Source: Pseudoxanthomonas sp.
GTDB lineage: Bacteria > Pseudomonadota > Gammaproteobacteria > Xanthomonadales > Xanthomonadaceae
Direction of reading: 5' to 3'
NCBI GenBank assembly: GCA_026785795.1
Contig: JAJAZJ010000046.1
Span: 1-7,176 of the forward strand
Length of the DNA: 7,176 bases
Shown: positions 1 to 6,821 of the stretch, piece after piece
How positions within the stretch are numbered: position 1 is the stretch's first letter
Layout of the letters: each line of letters starts with the position of its first letter
The notes under the pieces: model-generated
The model's database searches: none
Told to the model about the DNA's origin: nothing
Seen by the model: only the letters and a program-made list of their open reading frames with translations
Made by a program: the position numbers and the translations under genes

Positions 1-1736
1 CCCAGCCCGCGGCGCTGCAGCGCGAGCATCTGTCCGGCAGGCTGGGAGTGGGCCTGGACCCGTGCACCGCGCTGCAGGTGCCGGTGCCGCTGGAAGCTGG
101 CGCAAGCTTCGAGACCGTGTTCCGCCTGGGCGTGGGTGCCAACCATCGCGCCGCCATCCAGCTGGCGCAGCGCAGCCAGGGCAGCGCCGCCGCGCACGAC
201 GCGCTGGACGCGGTGCGCATCCACTGGCTGGACACGCTGGGCGGAGTGCGTGTGCACACCCCGGACCCCGCCACCGACGCGCTGGCCAACGGCTGGCTGC
301 TGTACCAGACCCTGGCCTGCCGCTACGTGGCGCGCAGCGGCTACTACCAGTCCGGCGGCGCCTTCGGTTTCAGGGACCAGCTGCAGGACACCATGGCCAC
401 GGTGCACGCACGCCCCGCGCTGACCCGCGAGCACCTGCTGCTCTGCGCCGCGCACCAGTTCCCGCAGGGCGACGTGCTGCACTGGTGGCATCCGCCGCTG
501 GGCCGCGGCGTGCGCACGCGTTGCTCCGACGACTATCTGTGGCTGCCGGTCGCGGCGAGTCGCTACCTGCAGGTCACCGGCGATAACAGCGTGCTGGACG
601 AGCGCGTGCGCTATATCGAAGGCCGCCTGGTGAACGCAGACGAGGAGTCTTACTACGACCTGCCGGTGGCCTCGCACCTGGAGCAGCCGTTCTACGACCA
701 CTGCGTGCTGGCGTTGAAACGCGGCACCGAACTGCTGGGCGAGCGCGGCCTGCCGCTGATCGGCACCGGTGACTGGAACGACGGCATGAACCGCGTGGGC
801 GAAGCTGGCCGCGGCGAGAGCGTATGGCTGGGGTTCTTCCTGGTCGACGCGCTGCAGCGCTTCGAAGCGGTGGCGCAGGCGCGCGGCGACGCAGATTTCG
901 CCGGCTACTGCAGCGAAGCCGCGCTTAGCCTGCGCGACAGCCTGCAGGCGCACGCCTGGGATGGGCAGTGGTACCGGCGCGCGTGGTTCGACGACGGCAC
1001 CCCGCTGGGCTCGAGCGAAAGCGATGAGTGCCGGATCGATTCGATTTCGCAGAGTTGGTCGGTGCTCTCCGGCGCGGCGGATCCCGCGCGCGCGCGCCAG
1101 GCCATGGACTCGCTGGACCGGCACCTGGTCAAGCGCGACGCCGGCTTGATCCAGCTGCTGGAGCCGCCGTTCGACCAGACCACGCACGACCCCGGCTATA
1201 TCCGCGGCTACGTGCCCGGCGTGCGTGAGAACGGCGGCCAGTACACCCACGCCGCGGTGTGGGCGGCGATGGCCTTCGCGCAGCTGGGTGACCACGACAA
1301 GGCGTGGGAACTGGCGCGCATGATCAACCCGATCAACCACGCGCTGGATGCCGAAGCGGCCGCGCTGTACAAGGTGGAGCCCTACGTACTCGCGGCCGAC
1401 GTGTATGCCGTGGCCCCGCACGTGGGCCGCGGCGGCTGGACCTGGTACACCGGTTCGGCCGGCTGGATGTATCGCCTGCTGACCGAATCGCTGCTCGGCC
1501 TGCAGCGCGAGGGAAATCTGCTGCGGCTGCAGCCATGCATCCCCGCCGACTGGCCCGGCTACCGCATCCAGTACCGTTTTGGCGCCAGCCTGTACATGCT
1601 CGTGGTGACCCAGATGGACGGCGGCACTGCCGCGCTGGAGCTGGACGGCGTAGCCCAGGCGGGCCTGCAGTTCCCGCTGACCGACGACGGCGCCATCCAT
1701 CACGTCAACGTGCAGTGGCCGCGCCCCGCGCCGTGA
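1..1736 (+). CDS. ndvB: Cyclic beta-1,2-glucan synthase, C-terminal GH94 part (5' end outside window)
   Basis: The frame is open from the left edge (first full codon at base 3) to the TGA at 1734-1736, so about 577 C-terminal residues are present and the true start lies upstream. The GTG at 48 is internal, because conserved-looking sequence (SGRLGVGLDPC) runs straight through it. Motifs typical of the C-terminal phosphorylase-like domain of NdvB/ChvB proteins appear in order: HWWHPPLGRGVRTRCSDDYL (about 480-540), GTGDWNDGMN (about 765-795, containing the GH94 general-acid Asp), GESVWLGFFLVDAL, the ENGGQYTHAAVW phosphate/sugar-site segment (about 1227-1260) and GGWTWYTGSAGWMYR (about 1431-1475). 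In the family, an inner-membrane glycosyltransferase builds the glucan and the GH94 domain trims its chain length before cyclisation. The product is a periplasmic or secreted osmoregulatory and host-interaction glucan. A stand-alone GH94 phosphorylase of about 800 residues cannot be excluded without the upstream sequence, but the motif spelling favours NdvB. Confidence 0.88.
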   Translation, partial: QPAALQREHLSGRLGVGLDPCTALQVPVPLEAGASFETVFRLGVGANHRAAIQLAQRSQGSAAAHDALDAVRIHWLDTLGGVRVHTPDPATDALANGWLLYQTLACRYVARSGYYQSGGAFGFRDQLQDTMATVHARPALTREHLLLCAAHQFPQGDVLHWWHPPLGRGVRTRCSDDYLWLPVAASRYLQVTGDNSVLDERVRYIEGRLVNADEESYYDLPVASHLEQPFYDHCVLALKRGTELLGERGLPLIGTGDWNDGMNRVGEAGRGESVWLGFFLVDALQRFEAVAQARGDADFAGYCSEAALSLRDSLQAHAWDGQWYRRAWFDDGTPLGSSESDECRIDSISQSWSVLSGAADPARARQAMDSLDRHLVKRDAGLIQLLEPPFDQTTHDPGYIRGYVPGVRENGGQYTHAAVWAAMAFAQLGDHDKAWELARMINPINHALDAEAAALYKVEPYVLAADVYAVAPHVGRGGWTWYTGSAGWMYRLLTESLLGLQREGNLLRLQPCIPADWPGYRIQYRFGASLYMLVVTQMDGGTAALELDGVAQAGLQFPLTDDGAIHHVNVQWPRPAP

Positions 1737-2053
1737 TCACCCGCGGCCAGGTGCAGGTGGAACTGGAAGCGCTGCGGGCGATGCTGCCGATCTGGCGCGA
1801 GAAGCTGCGCGATGAGGCGCAGTTTGGTCCACAGTTCCATGCGCTGGCCGCAGAGATCCTGGCCCGCACCGCGCCGGCTGACCGTGACTTCGCCAGGGAA
1901 GCCATCGATCGCATGCTGGTCGAAGCGGGTGCGCCTGCAGATGCCAGCCCGGCCGCGGCGCACGCGGGCCCCGGCGGTACGCGCGAAGCCCAGGCAGTCA
2001 GTGCTGCTTCGCGCCGTGCTCCGCTGCATCCAGCGCGCGGATCTCAAAGCTGA
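1733..2053 (+). CDS. Small helical hypothetical protein coupled to the glucan synthase gene
   Basis: A 106-residue frame begins at a GTG whose last two bases are part of the upstream TGA stop (GTGA overlap), an arrangement typical of translational coupling. No good Shine-Dalgarno sequence is visible, which fits reinitiation. An in-frame ATG at 1781 (residue 17) is an alternative start. Residues 1-65 are charged and look alpha-helical (for example VELEALRAMLPIWREKLRDE and FAREAIDRMLVEAG), with no signal peptide or membrane segment. Residues from about 66 on are rich in Ala, Pro, Gly and Arg and probably disordered. The last 56 bases lie over the 3' end of the convergent copper-chaperone gene, so the tail's composition may be shaped by the opposite strand. 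I do not recognise the family. Being the only same-strand neighbour suggests a role linked to the glucan synthase, but this is inference from position. It could be a chance open frame in GC-rich DNA, although the helical N-terminal half and the tight overlap argue for a real gene. Confidence 0.6.
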   Translation: MITRGQVQVELEALRAMLPIWREKLRDEAQFGPQFHALAAEILARTAPADRDFAREAIDRMLVEAGAPADASPAAAHAGPGGTREAQAVSAASRRAPLHPARGSQS

Positions 2054-2465
2054 CCGTCTGCGTGCCAGCCTGCTGGAACACCAGCGTCGCCTGCACCGTC
2101 TGCCCTGCCACGAACGGCTGCTTGGGCTGGATGAACATCAGGTGCAGGCCGCCGGGCTTGAGGCTGGTCATTTGGCCGGCGGGCAGCGGCAGTCCGTCCA
2201 CAAGTTCGCGCATGCGCATCACGCCATCGTCGTGGCTCATCTCGTGGATTTCCACGCGCTGCGAAGCCGCGCTTTCCACGCGCAGCAGGCGGTCGTCGGC
2301 GCTGCCCTGGTTATTGATGGTCAGGTAGCCGCCGGCCACCGGCGCATTGGGCGGGGTGGCCCGGGCCCAGGCTTCGGTCACCTGCAGCCCGCCCACCGGC
2401 GGCGCAGCGGCGCCGGCGCAGGCGGTAAGTGAGGTCATCAATAGTGCGGTCAGGATGTATTTCAT
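1998..2465 (-). CDS. PCuAC-family periplasmic copper chaperone lipoprotein
   Basis: This 155-residue protein belongs to the PCuAC (DUF461) family, which carries Cu(I) in the periplasm and passes it to cytochrome c oxidase or other copper proteins. The ATG at 2465 is chosen because GGAG sits six bases upstream and the resulting N-terminus (MKYILTALLMTSLTAC) is a lipoprotein signal with lipobox LTAC. Cys16 would be lipidated. The frame stays open to an ATG at 2573, but that would bury the signal sequence. The mature part opens with the family segment VTEAWARATPPNAPVAGGYL (residues 29-48). The Met/His copper site is visible as H74, M85, H108 and M110 (IHEM, RMREL, LHLMF), close to the published H-x10-M-x21-H-x-M pattern with one extra residue in the second spacer. 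No Sco or oxidase-assembly partner is nearby. The upstream neighbour on this strand ends 108 bases away, and its 3' end overlaps a convergent small ORF. I see no convincing terminator or promoter. Confidence 0.9.
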   Translation of the reverse strand: MKYILTALLMTSLTACAGAAAPPVGGLQVTEAWARATPPNAPVAGGYLTINNQGSADDRLLRVESAASQRVEIHEMSHDDGVMRMRELVDGLPLPAGQMTSLKPGGLHLMFIQPKQPFVAGQTVQATLVFQQAGTQTVSFEIRALDAAEHGAKQH

Positions 2466-2573
2466 GGGTAACTCCATAGCAAGGCAATCGCCTGAATTAA
2501 GCCGGCCCGCCCAGGCCAACGGTCCAATCAAAACCGTAAAAATGCGGGCTTGGCTTTTGTGACTTGTCATCAC

Positions 2574-3014
2574 TCATGCACGCCACCAGGAAAGTTCGTT
2601 CCTGACCGTGTCCCAGTAGAAGTGGAGAGCGTCACACTCGCCTCCACTCACGACGATCTCGACGCATTCTGGACAAATCTCGTAGCCCCGCGGGGTCTCG
2701 CCCAGTGCGTTGAGCGGCGCCTCAGACTGCGGGACTACGCTGATGCTTGGGGCGGCACCAGGGCAGATGCCGAATTGCTGGGAACCGTCAATCGGGATCT
2801 CGATGATTGGCAGTGGACTTGCATCGATCTTGATGAGAAGTCCCACACTTTCGGCTGCCACACCAAGTTGAGCGGTGTCCAACTGCCCGCTCCTGTCCAG
2901 GTCTGCCTGGACAACGAGCGCCGCGGGCCATTCATACGGACTGGCGTGATCCGCATACACGACGGCAGAGAGGCAGACAAGTGACAGGCAAACGGCTGCG
3001 GGGAACCGCTTCAT
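2574..3014 (-). CDS. Small secreted hypothetical protein with an EF-hand-like loop
   Basis: This 146-residue protein has a clear Sec signal peptide (MKRFPAAVCLSLVCLSAVVYA, probable cleavage after A21), so it is expected in the periplasm or outside the cell. The ATG at 3014 is preferred because it places the Lys-Arg and hydrophobic stretch at the N-terminus. A further in-frame ATG at 3071 would add 19 residues, and neither has a good ribosome site. After cleavage the segment ADLDRSGQLDTAQLGV (about 37-52) resembles the Asp-rich calcium loop of EF-hand or FG-GAP proteins, with D38, D40, S42 and D46 as possible ligands. The mature part carries four cysteines (C84, C114, C117 and C127, including a CPEC pair) that could form two disulfides, and it ends in an aromatic tail (FYWD...SWWRA). 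I recognise no named family and assign no function. Four 60-base rows counted by hand in this gene give 55-62% GC, against 63-72% in two rows of ndvB and arsJ, so its codon use differs somewhat. An operon link to the permease upstream is possible but not shown. Confidence 0.75.
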   Translation of the reverse strand: MKRFPAAVCLSLVCLSAVVYADHASPYEWPAALVVQADLDRSGQLDTAQLGVAAESVGLLIKIDASPLPIIEIPIDGSQQFGICPGAAPSISVVPQSEAPLNALGETPRGYEICPECVEIVVSGGECDALHFYWDTVRNELSWWRA

Positions 3015-3077
3015 GCGTGCCAACAACGCGATGCGTTCCGTCAGCCGATGGGTGCTGGTGGTGAGGGACATGCGGTG

Positions 3078-3106
3078 ATTCTAGTGCATACCCGGAATTT
3101 CCGGAA
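3078..3106 (-). promoter_or_regulatory. Possible promoter of the secreted hypothetical gene
   Basis: Reading the minus strand, TAGAAT at 3083-3078 matches five of six bases of a sigma-70 -10 box. Exactly 17 bases upstream is TTCCGG (3106-3101), which shares only the leading TT with TTGACA. Transcription would start near 3071 and leave a leader of about 57 bases before the ATG at 3014, which agrees with the signal-peptide start chosen there. The weak -35 box means this would need an activator, or may be chance. Confidence 0.35.
3092..3104. repeat. 13-base perfect inverted repeat, candidate operator
   Basis: CCGGAA-T-TTCCGG is a perfect inverted repeat with one central base. It lies in the 54-base space between the permease stop (3126) and the proposed -10 box of the secreted hypothetical gene, overlapping the proposed -35 box and spacer. 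The tight centre is more like a dimeric protein-binding site than a hairpin. No T-tract follows on either strand, so an intrinsic terminator is unlikely. Confidence 0.4.
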
Positions 3107-3125
3107 CAATCGACGCACACGGCGA

Positions 3126-4412
3126 TTACTTCCGGCTGAGCATCCAGATCAGTGCGGCGCCGGCAAAGGCGGTGGCGCCGAGTGCCGCGACATTGGCCGG
3201 CACTCCCCCCAACGCGTCAAGCGGGCCGATGCTGGCGGACGCGAGGGTCCGGCCAAGGTTCGATGTGGCCATGTACAGGGTGAACTGGGTGGCGGCCACC
3301 GCCGGCGCGCACAGCCGCATGCCGATCGCCGCCAGGCAGATGGTGCAGAGGTAGCTGAGGGGGGCGTTCACCAGGATAAAAAAGGTCACGGGCCATCCTT
3401 CGGTCCATCGTGGCTGGGCCGTCAGCACAAGGATCATCAGGAAGCCGAGCAGCAGCGTCGCGCCCATCCCTGTGCGTCGCGGGGTGAAGCGGGTGGCCAG
3501 CGCACCATAGACAAGCACCGCGAGCACACCGGTGATCAGGCTGCCGGTGGCCATCAGGCCGGAAATGCGCGCCTCCGCCCATCCGGGATACTGCGATCCC
3601 ATCAACGGCCCGACCGCGGAGTAATAGCCGGAGAACGCACCGTTCATCAGCAGCGCGGCAAGCAGGATCAGGCTTTCGCGGCCGCGCATCGCTTGCCAGG
3701 TGGTGGTGAAGATGGGCATCCAGGCGCCCAGACGCAGCGCCTCGCAGTGCGGCGAGGTCGCACCGGCGCTCCACGGCAGCAGTCGTTCGCCGGCCCGTTC
3801 GCGACAGGCCAGCAGCAGGCCAACGAGCACGAGGACGAAGAGGGCGGCGCTGATCGAGACGCCGGAAATCCCGATCATGCCGATGCCCAATCCCGCCGCC
3901 GCACCGGCGCCGGCCATGCCCAGCGCCTGGCCGCCGAACATCAGGCTGTTGGCGCGCGGCCGCTCGTCGTCCGGCACCAGGTCGACCGCCAGGCCGTCGG
4001 TCGCCACGTCCTGGAAGGTGGTGGCGACATTGATGCAGAAGCTGAGCGTCGAAAGCAGCGCGACGTCGGTAGTGGCCGGGTTCAGCGCGGCCATGGTGAG
4101 CAGCCCGCCGACGATCACCAGCTGCGCACCGATCAGCCAGGCACGGCGGCGGCCCATTGGCAGCCAGGAGTAGCGCTCCATGATGAAGCCGTTGACGAAC
4201 TTGAGCGTCCACGGCAGCGAGGTGGCGCTTAGATAGCCGCCCACGGCCAATGCCGAGGCACCATTGGCGGCAAGCCAGGCAGGAATCGCGATGAAGAACA
4301 GGCCGAGCGGGACGCCCTGGGCGATATACAGAAGAAAGATCAGGCCCAGGCGCAGGGTGCGTTGTTCGGAGATGACCGGCATGCCGGCTCGCCGCGCTGG
4401 ACCGGTGTCCAT
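3126..4412 (-). CDS. AmpG-like major facilitator superfamily permease
   Basis: This 428-residue protein has roughly twelve hydrophobic membrane segments and belongs to the major facilitator superfamily. Its signature segments resemble the AmpG muropeptide permease group: IAQGVPLGLFF in the first helix (about 30-40), LPWTLKFVNGFIMERY (66-81) with the following loop MGRRRAW (86-92), FQDVATDGLAVDLVPDDER near the middle, and ATQFTLYMATSNLGRTLAS near the C-terminus. The substrate cannot be told from sequence; muropeptides, siderophores and other small solutes are all seen in related families. The ATG at 4412 has a G-run eight bases upstream as a possible ribosome site. The ATG at 4382 is an alternative, and the frame is open further up to 4586 inside arsJ, but that stretch has no transporter character. 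It lies 115 bases behind arsJ on the same strand, so it may be co-transcribed with the arsenate operon. A weak promoter-like pair (TTGCGT, 17 bases, TAGCCT at 4467-4439) could drive it separately. Confidence 0.87.
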   Translation of the reverse strand: MDTGPARRAGMPVISEQRTLRLGLIFLLYIAQGVPLGLFFIAIPAWLAANGASALAVGGYLSATSLPWTLKFVNGFIMERYSWLPMGRRRAWLIGAQLVIVGGLLTMAALNPATTDVALLSTLSFCINVATTFQDVATDGLAVDLVPDDERPRANSLMFGGQALGMAGAGAAAGLGIGMIGISGVSISAALFVLVLVGLLLACRERAGERLLPWSAGATSPHCEALRLGAWMPIFTTTWQAMRGRESLILLAALLMNGAFSGYYSAVGPLMGSQYPGWAEARISGLMATGSLITGVLAVLVYGALATRFTPRRTGMGATLLLGFLMILVLTAQPRWTEGWPVTFFILVNAPLSYLCTICLAAIGMRLCAPAVAATQFTLYMATSNLGRTLASASIGPLDALGGVPANVAALGATAFAGAALIWMLSRK

Positions 4413-4420
4413 TGCTTCAT

Positions 4421-4428
4421 CCCCCCCC
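4421..4428 (-). repeat. Eight-G homopolymer just upstream of the permease start
   Basis: The plus strand reads eight consecutive C, so the mRNA of the permease would carry eight G ending eight bases before the ATG at 4412. An out-of-frame ATG (4420) directly follows the run. The tract probably acts as the Shine-Dalgarno element. Such runs are slippage-prone, so its length could vary and alter spacing to the start codon. Confidence 0.4.
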
Positions 4429-4527
4429 GTTGCAGGGCAGGCTAGGCCAAGTCCGGTGGCAACGCAAACCAACCGACTGGGCGCGCCGGCGGCCTGCTTC
4501 GCGGAAAGCGCGCGACTCGCCGGAAAA

Positions 4528-5745
4528 TCACTGCGCGGTGGACACCCGCCGCGGCAGCCGCGTCGATACCAGCGCCGCCATGCCAATCAGCAGCGCAGAG
4601 ACCGCGAGGCAAGCGGCCAGCCCCCAGCCCTGGTAGACCCAGCCCGACAGCAGCGTGCCCAGCAGCCGGCCCATCGCATTGGCCATGTAGTAGAAGCCCA
4701 CGTCCAGCGACACCCCGTCGCGACCGGCGTAGCTGACGATCAGGTAGCTGTGCAGCGAGGAATTGATTGCGAACAGCACGCCGAAGATCGCCAGGCCCAC
4801 GATCACCACCGTCTGTGGATCCTGCCCGGTGACCAGCAGCCACGCCATCAGCGCAGGCACGAACGCCAGCACGCTGGCCCACGCCAGCGCGGCGCGCCCA
4901 TCGGGAACCGGCGCACCGCGCCGGCTGGTGAAGTACGGCGCCAGCCCCTGCACCAGGCCGTAGCCGATCACCCACGTCGCCATGAAGCCACCGACCTGCC
5001 AGAAATCCCAGCGCAGCACGTCGGACAGGAACACCGGCAACGCCACCACGAACCACACGTCGCGTGCGCCGAACAGGAACATGCGCGCCGCCGACAGCCG
5101 GTTGATCGCGCGGCTCATGGAAAAGACCTGGCGGAATTTCGGCGCCGTGCTGGCCTTGCCGAAGTCGCCGCGCATCAGCAGCAGGCTAAGCAGCCACACC
5201 AGCGCCAGCATCGCCGCCATCGACGCGATGGCGGGCGCGAAGCCGACCAGCGTAAGCAGTGCCCCGCCCAGGAAGAAGCCCACGCCCTTCAGCGCATTCT
5301 TCGACCCGGTCAGGGCCGCCACCCAGCGGAACAGCGCGCCCTGCTGGTCGTCCGGCAGCAGCAGCTTGATGCTGCTCTTGGCACTCATCTTGTTCAGGTC
5401 CTTGGCGACGCCAGAGAGGGCCTGCGCCGCCATCACCCACGCCAGGGTCAACCACGCGGCCGGCACCAGCAGCATGCACAGCGCGACCACCTGTAGCCCC
5501 AAGCCGATATGCATGGTCCGGTTCAGGCCGATGCGCGCACCCAGCCAACCGCCCACCAGGTTGGTGATGACCCCGAAGATTTCGTAGAAAAGGAACAACA
5601 GCGCCACCTGCAGCGGGCTGTAGCCCAGCTGGTGGAAGTGCAGCACCACCAGCATGCGCAGCGCGCCGTCGGTCAGGGTGAACGCCCAGTAGTTGCCGGT
5701 GACCAGCAGGTATTGGCGCACATCCGGCGACAGGTGCTGCAGCAT
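4528..5745 (-). CDS. arsJ: ArsJ, organoarsenical (1-arseno-3-phosphoglycerate) efflux permease
   Basis: This 405-residue MFS permease is identified as ArsJ from its sequence character and from lying directly behind a GAPDH gene and an arsR. In the described system ArsJ exports 1-arseno-3-phosphoglycerate, which hydrolyses outside the cell to arsenate and 3-phosphoglycerate. Visible features are the N-terminal segment LVTGNYWAFTLTDGALRMLV (about 14-33), FYEIFGVITNLVGGWLGARI (53-72) with the loop LNRTMH, the polar stretch SGVAKDLNKMSAKSSIK (111-127), TGSKNALKG (147-154 region), and about twelve hydrophobic segments in all. The length is normal for the family. The ATG at 5745 is only three bases past the GAPDH stop (TGA-GTA-ATG), with no clear ribosome site of its own, so translation is probably coupled to that gene. 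No arsB, acr3 or arsC is seen in the window, so export here would depend on the GAPDH-made conjugate rather than on arsenite. Confidence 0.9.
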   Translation of the reverse strand: MLQHLSPDVRQYLLVTGNYWAFTLTDGALRMLVVLHFHQLGYSPLQVALLFLFYEIFGVITNLVGGWLGARIGLNRTMHIGLGLQVVALCMLLVPAAWLTLAWVMAAQALSGVAKDLNKMSAKSSIKLLLPDDQQGALFRWVAALTGSKNALKGVGFFLGGALLTLVGFAPAIASMAAMLALVWLLSLLLMRGDFGKASTAPKFRQVFSMSRAINRLSAARMFLFGARDVWFVVALPVFLSDVLRWDFWQVGGFMATWVIGYGLVQGLAPYFTSRRGAPVPDGRAALAWASVLAFVPALMAWLLVTGQDPQTVVIVGLAIFGVLFAINSSLHSYLIVSYAGRDGVSLDVGFYYMANAMGRLLGTLLSGWVYQGWGLAACLAVSALLIGMAALVSTRLPRRVSTAQ

Positions 5746-5748
5746 TAC

Positions 5749-6756
5749 TCAGCGACCCGCGCCGCCGACCAGCTTCACCAGTTCCGCGGTGCGGTTCACG
5801 TAGCCCCACTCGTTGTCGTACCAGGCGTAGATCTTGACCTGGGTGCCGTTGATCACCCGCGTGGACAGTGCATCGACGATGCTGGAGCGCGGATCGCCCA
5901 GGTAGTCGATCGACACCAGTGGGCGTTCCTCGTAGCCCAGGATGCCGTTCAACTCGCCTTCCGCCGCCTGCCTGAGCAACGCGTTGACTTCGGCAACGGT
6001 GGTGGGGCGCTCCACTTCAAACACGCAGTCGGTCAGCGAAGCGTTGGTCAGCGGCACCCGCACCGCGATTCCGTCCAGGCGACCGCGCAGTGCCGGGAAG
6101 ATCTCGGCGATGGCCGTGGCCGAACCGGTGGAGGTGGGGATCAGGCTGCTGCCGCAGGCCCGCGCACGGCGCAGGTCCGTTTGCGGCGCATCCACGATCA
6201 CCTGCGTGTTGGTCAGGCTGTGGATGGTGGTGAGGCTGCCGTGGCGGATGCCGATGCCTTCATGGATCACCTTGACCACCGGCGCCAGGCAGTTGGTGGT
6301 GCACGAAGCCGCCGACACGATGCGGTGCAGGGCGGGATCGAAGCGCTGGTGGTTGACGCCCATCACCACGTCCAGCGTGCCCGCCGACTTGATGGGCGCT
6401 GTCACCACCACCCGCTGCACGCCCTGGTCAAGGTAGGCCTGCAGCAGGTCGGGTTTGCGGAACTTGCCCGACGCATCGATCACCACGTCGCAGCCGGACC
6501 AGTCCGTGGCGGCGATCTCCTTGTTGCGCGTTACCGGGATGCGCACCCCGTCGATGACGAATGCATCCTCCACGGCGTGCGCTTCGCGCTGCCAGCGTCC
6601 GTGCACCGAGTCGAAGTTCAGCAGGTGCGCCAGCGTGGCCGCATCGCCGGCCGGATCGTTGACCTGGACGAAGCACAGGTCCGCATCGCCCCACGCTGCG
6701 CGCAGGGTGAGGCGTCCCATGCGGCCGAAGCCGTTGATGCCAATTCGAATCGTCAT
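5749..6756 (-). CDS. gapdh: ArsJ-associated glyceraldehyde-3-phosphate dehydrogenase
   Basis: This 335-residue protein is a full-length type I GAPDH. Residues 5-15 ([11 protein letters not shown]) form the NAD-binding glycine motif, ND at 33-34 fits NAD preference, SCTTN at 151-155 gives the catalytic Cys152, and [10 protein letters not shown] places the base His179. The C-terminal [10 protein letters not shown] is the usual NAD/substrate segment. Departures from housekeeping GAPDH include HSLTN where HAYTN or similar is usual, and STGSATAI where the common form is STGAAKAV, so the Lys is replaced by Thr; from memory, such changes occur in the arsenate-linked subgroup. In that role it oxidises glyceraldehyde-3-phosphate with arsenate in place of phosphate, making 1-arseno-3-phosphoglycerate for ArsJ. 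The start at 6756 has GGGA eight bases upstream. It begins 65 bases behind arsR and ends three bases before arsJ, so one transcript is likely. A housekeeping role is unlikely given this context. Confidence 0.93.
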   Translation of the reverse strand: MTIRIGINGFGRMGRLTLRAAWGDADLCFVQVNDPAGDAATLAHLLNFDSVHGRWQREAHAVEDAFVIDGVRIPVTRNKEIAATDWSGCDVVIDASGKFRKPDLLQAYLDQGVQRVVVTAPIKSAGTLDVVMGVNHQRFDPALHRIVSAASCTTNCLAPVVKVIHEGIGIRHGSLTTIHSLTNTQVIVDAPQTDLRRARACGSSLIPTSTGSATAIAEIFPALRGRLDGIAVRVPLTNASLTDCVFEVERPTTVAEVNALLRQAAEGELNGILGYEERPLVSIDYLGDPRSSIVDALSTRVINGTQVKIYAWYDNEWGYVNRTAELVKLVGGAGR

Positions 6757-6783
6757 GGTTTCATTCCCGGCAACTTATGGATG

Positions 6784-6813
6784 GGCAGCGCGTCCGGCAG
6801 CGCGAGCTCGCGC
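6784..6813. repeat. Perfect 14-base palindrome and 9-base direct repeat between arsR and gapdh
   Basis: GCGCGAGCTCGCGC at 6800-6813 is a perfect palindrome starting eight bases after the arsR stop. GGCAGCGCG occurs twice, at 6784-6792 and 6796-6804, the second copy running into the palindrome. In the transcript the palindrome could fold into a strong GC hairpin, but no U-run follows, so it is not a standard terminator. It could be a protein site or an RNA structure that sets the arsR-to-gapdh ratio. Chance is possible in GC-rich DNA. Confidence 0.45.
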
Positions 6814-6821
6814 GAAGGGCC

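Noticed and set aside
62..586. Overlapping plus-strand frame inside the glucan synthase
   Set aside because: Low-complexity Ala/Arg/Pro translation in a shifted frame of a well-supported GH94 domain.
1700..2047. Minus-strand frame opposite the small ORF behind ndvB
   Set aside because: It overlaps the end of ndvB and the copper chaperone, has no ribosome site and no domain-like character. The plus-strand frame has the better start context.
2555..2576. Small dyad GTGA...TCAC between the secreted hypothetical gene and the copper chaperone gene, considered as a terminator
   Set aside because: The stem is only four to five pairs including a wobble, and no T-run follows in the direction of transcription.
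2550..2984. 144-residue plus-strand frame opposite the secreted hypothetical gene
   Set aside because: The minus-strand frame has a textbook signal peptide and a coherent secreted-protein composition; this one has neither.
4439..4467. Promoter-like TTGCGT / 17 bases / TAGCCT in front of the AmpG-like permease
   Set aside because: Only three of six matches in each box. It is mentioned with the gene but too weak to list as a feature.
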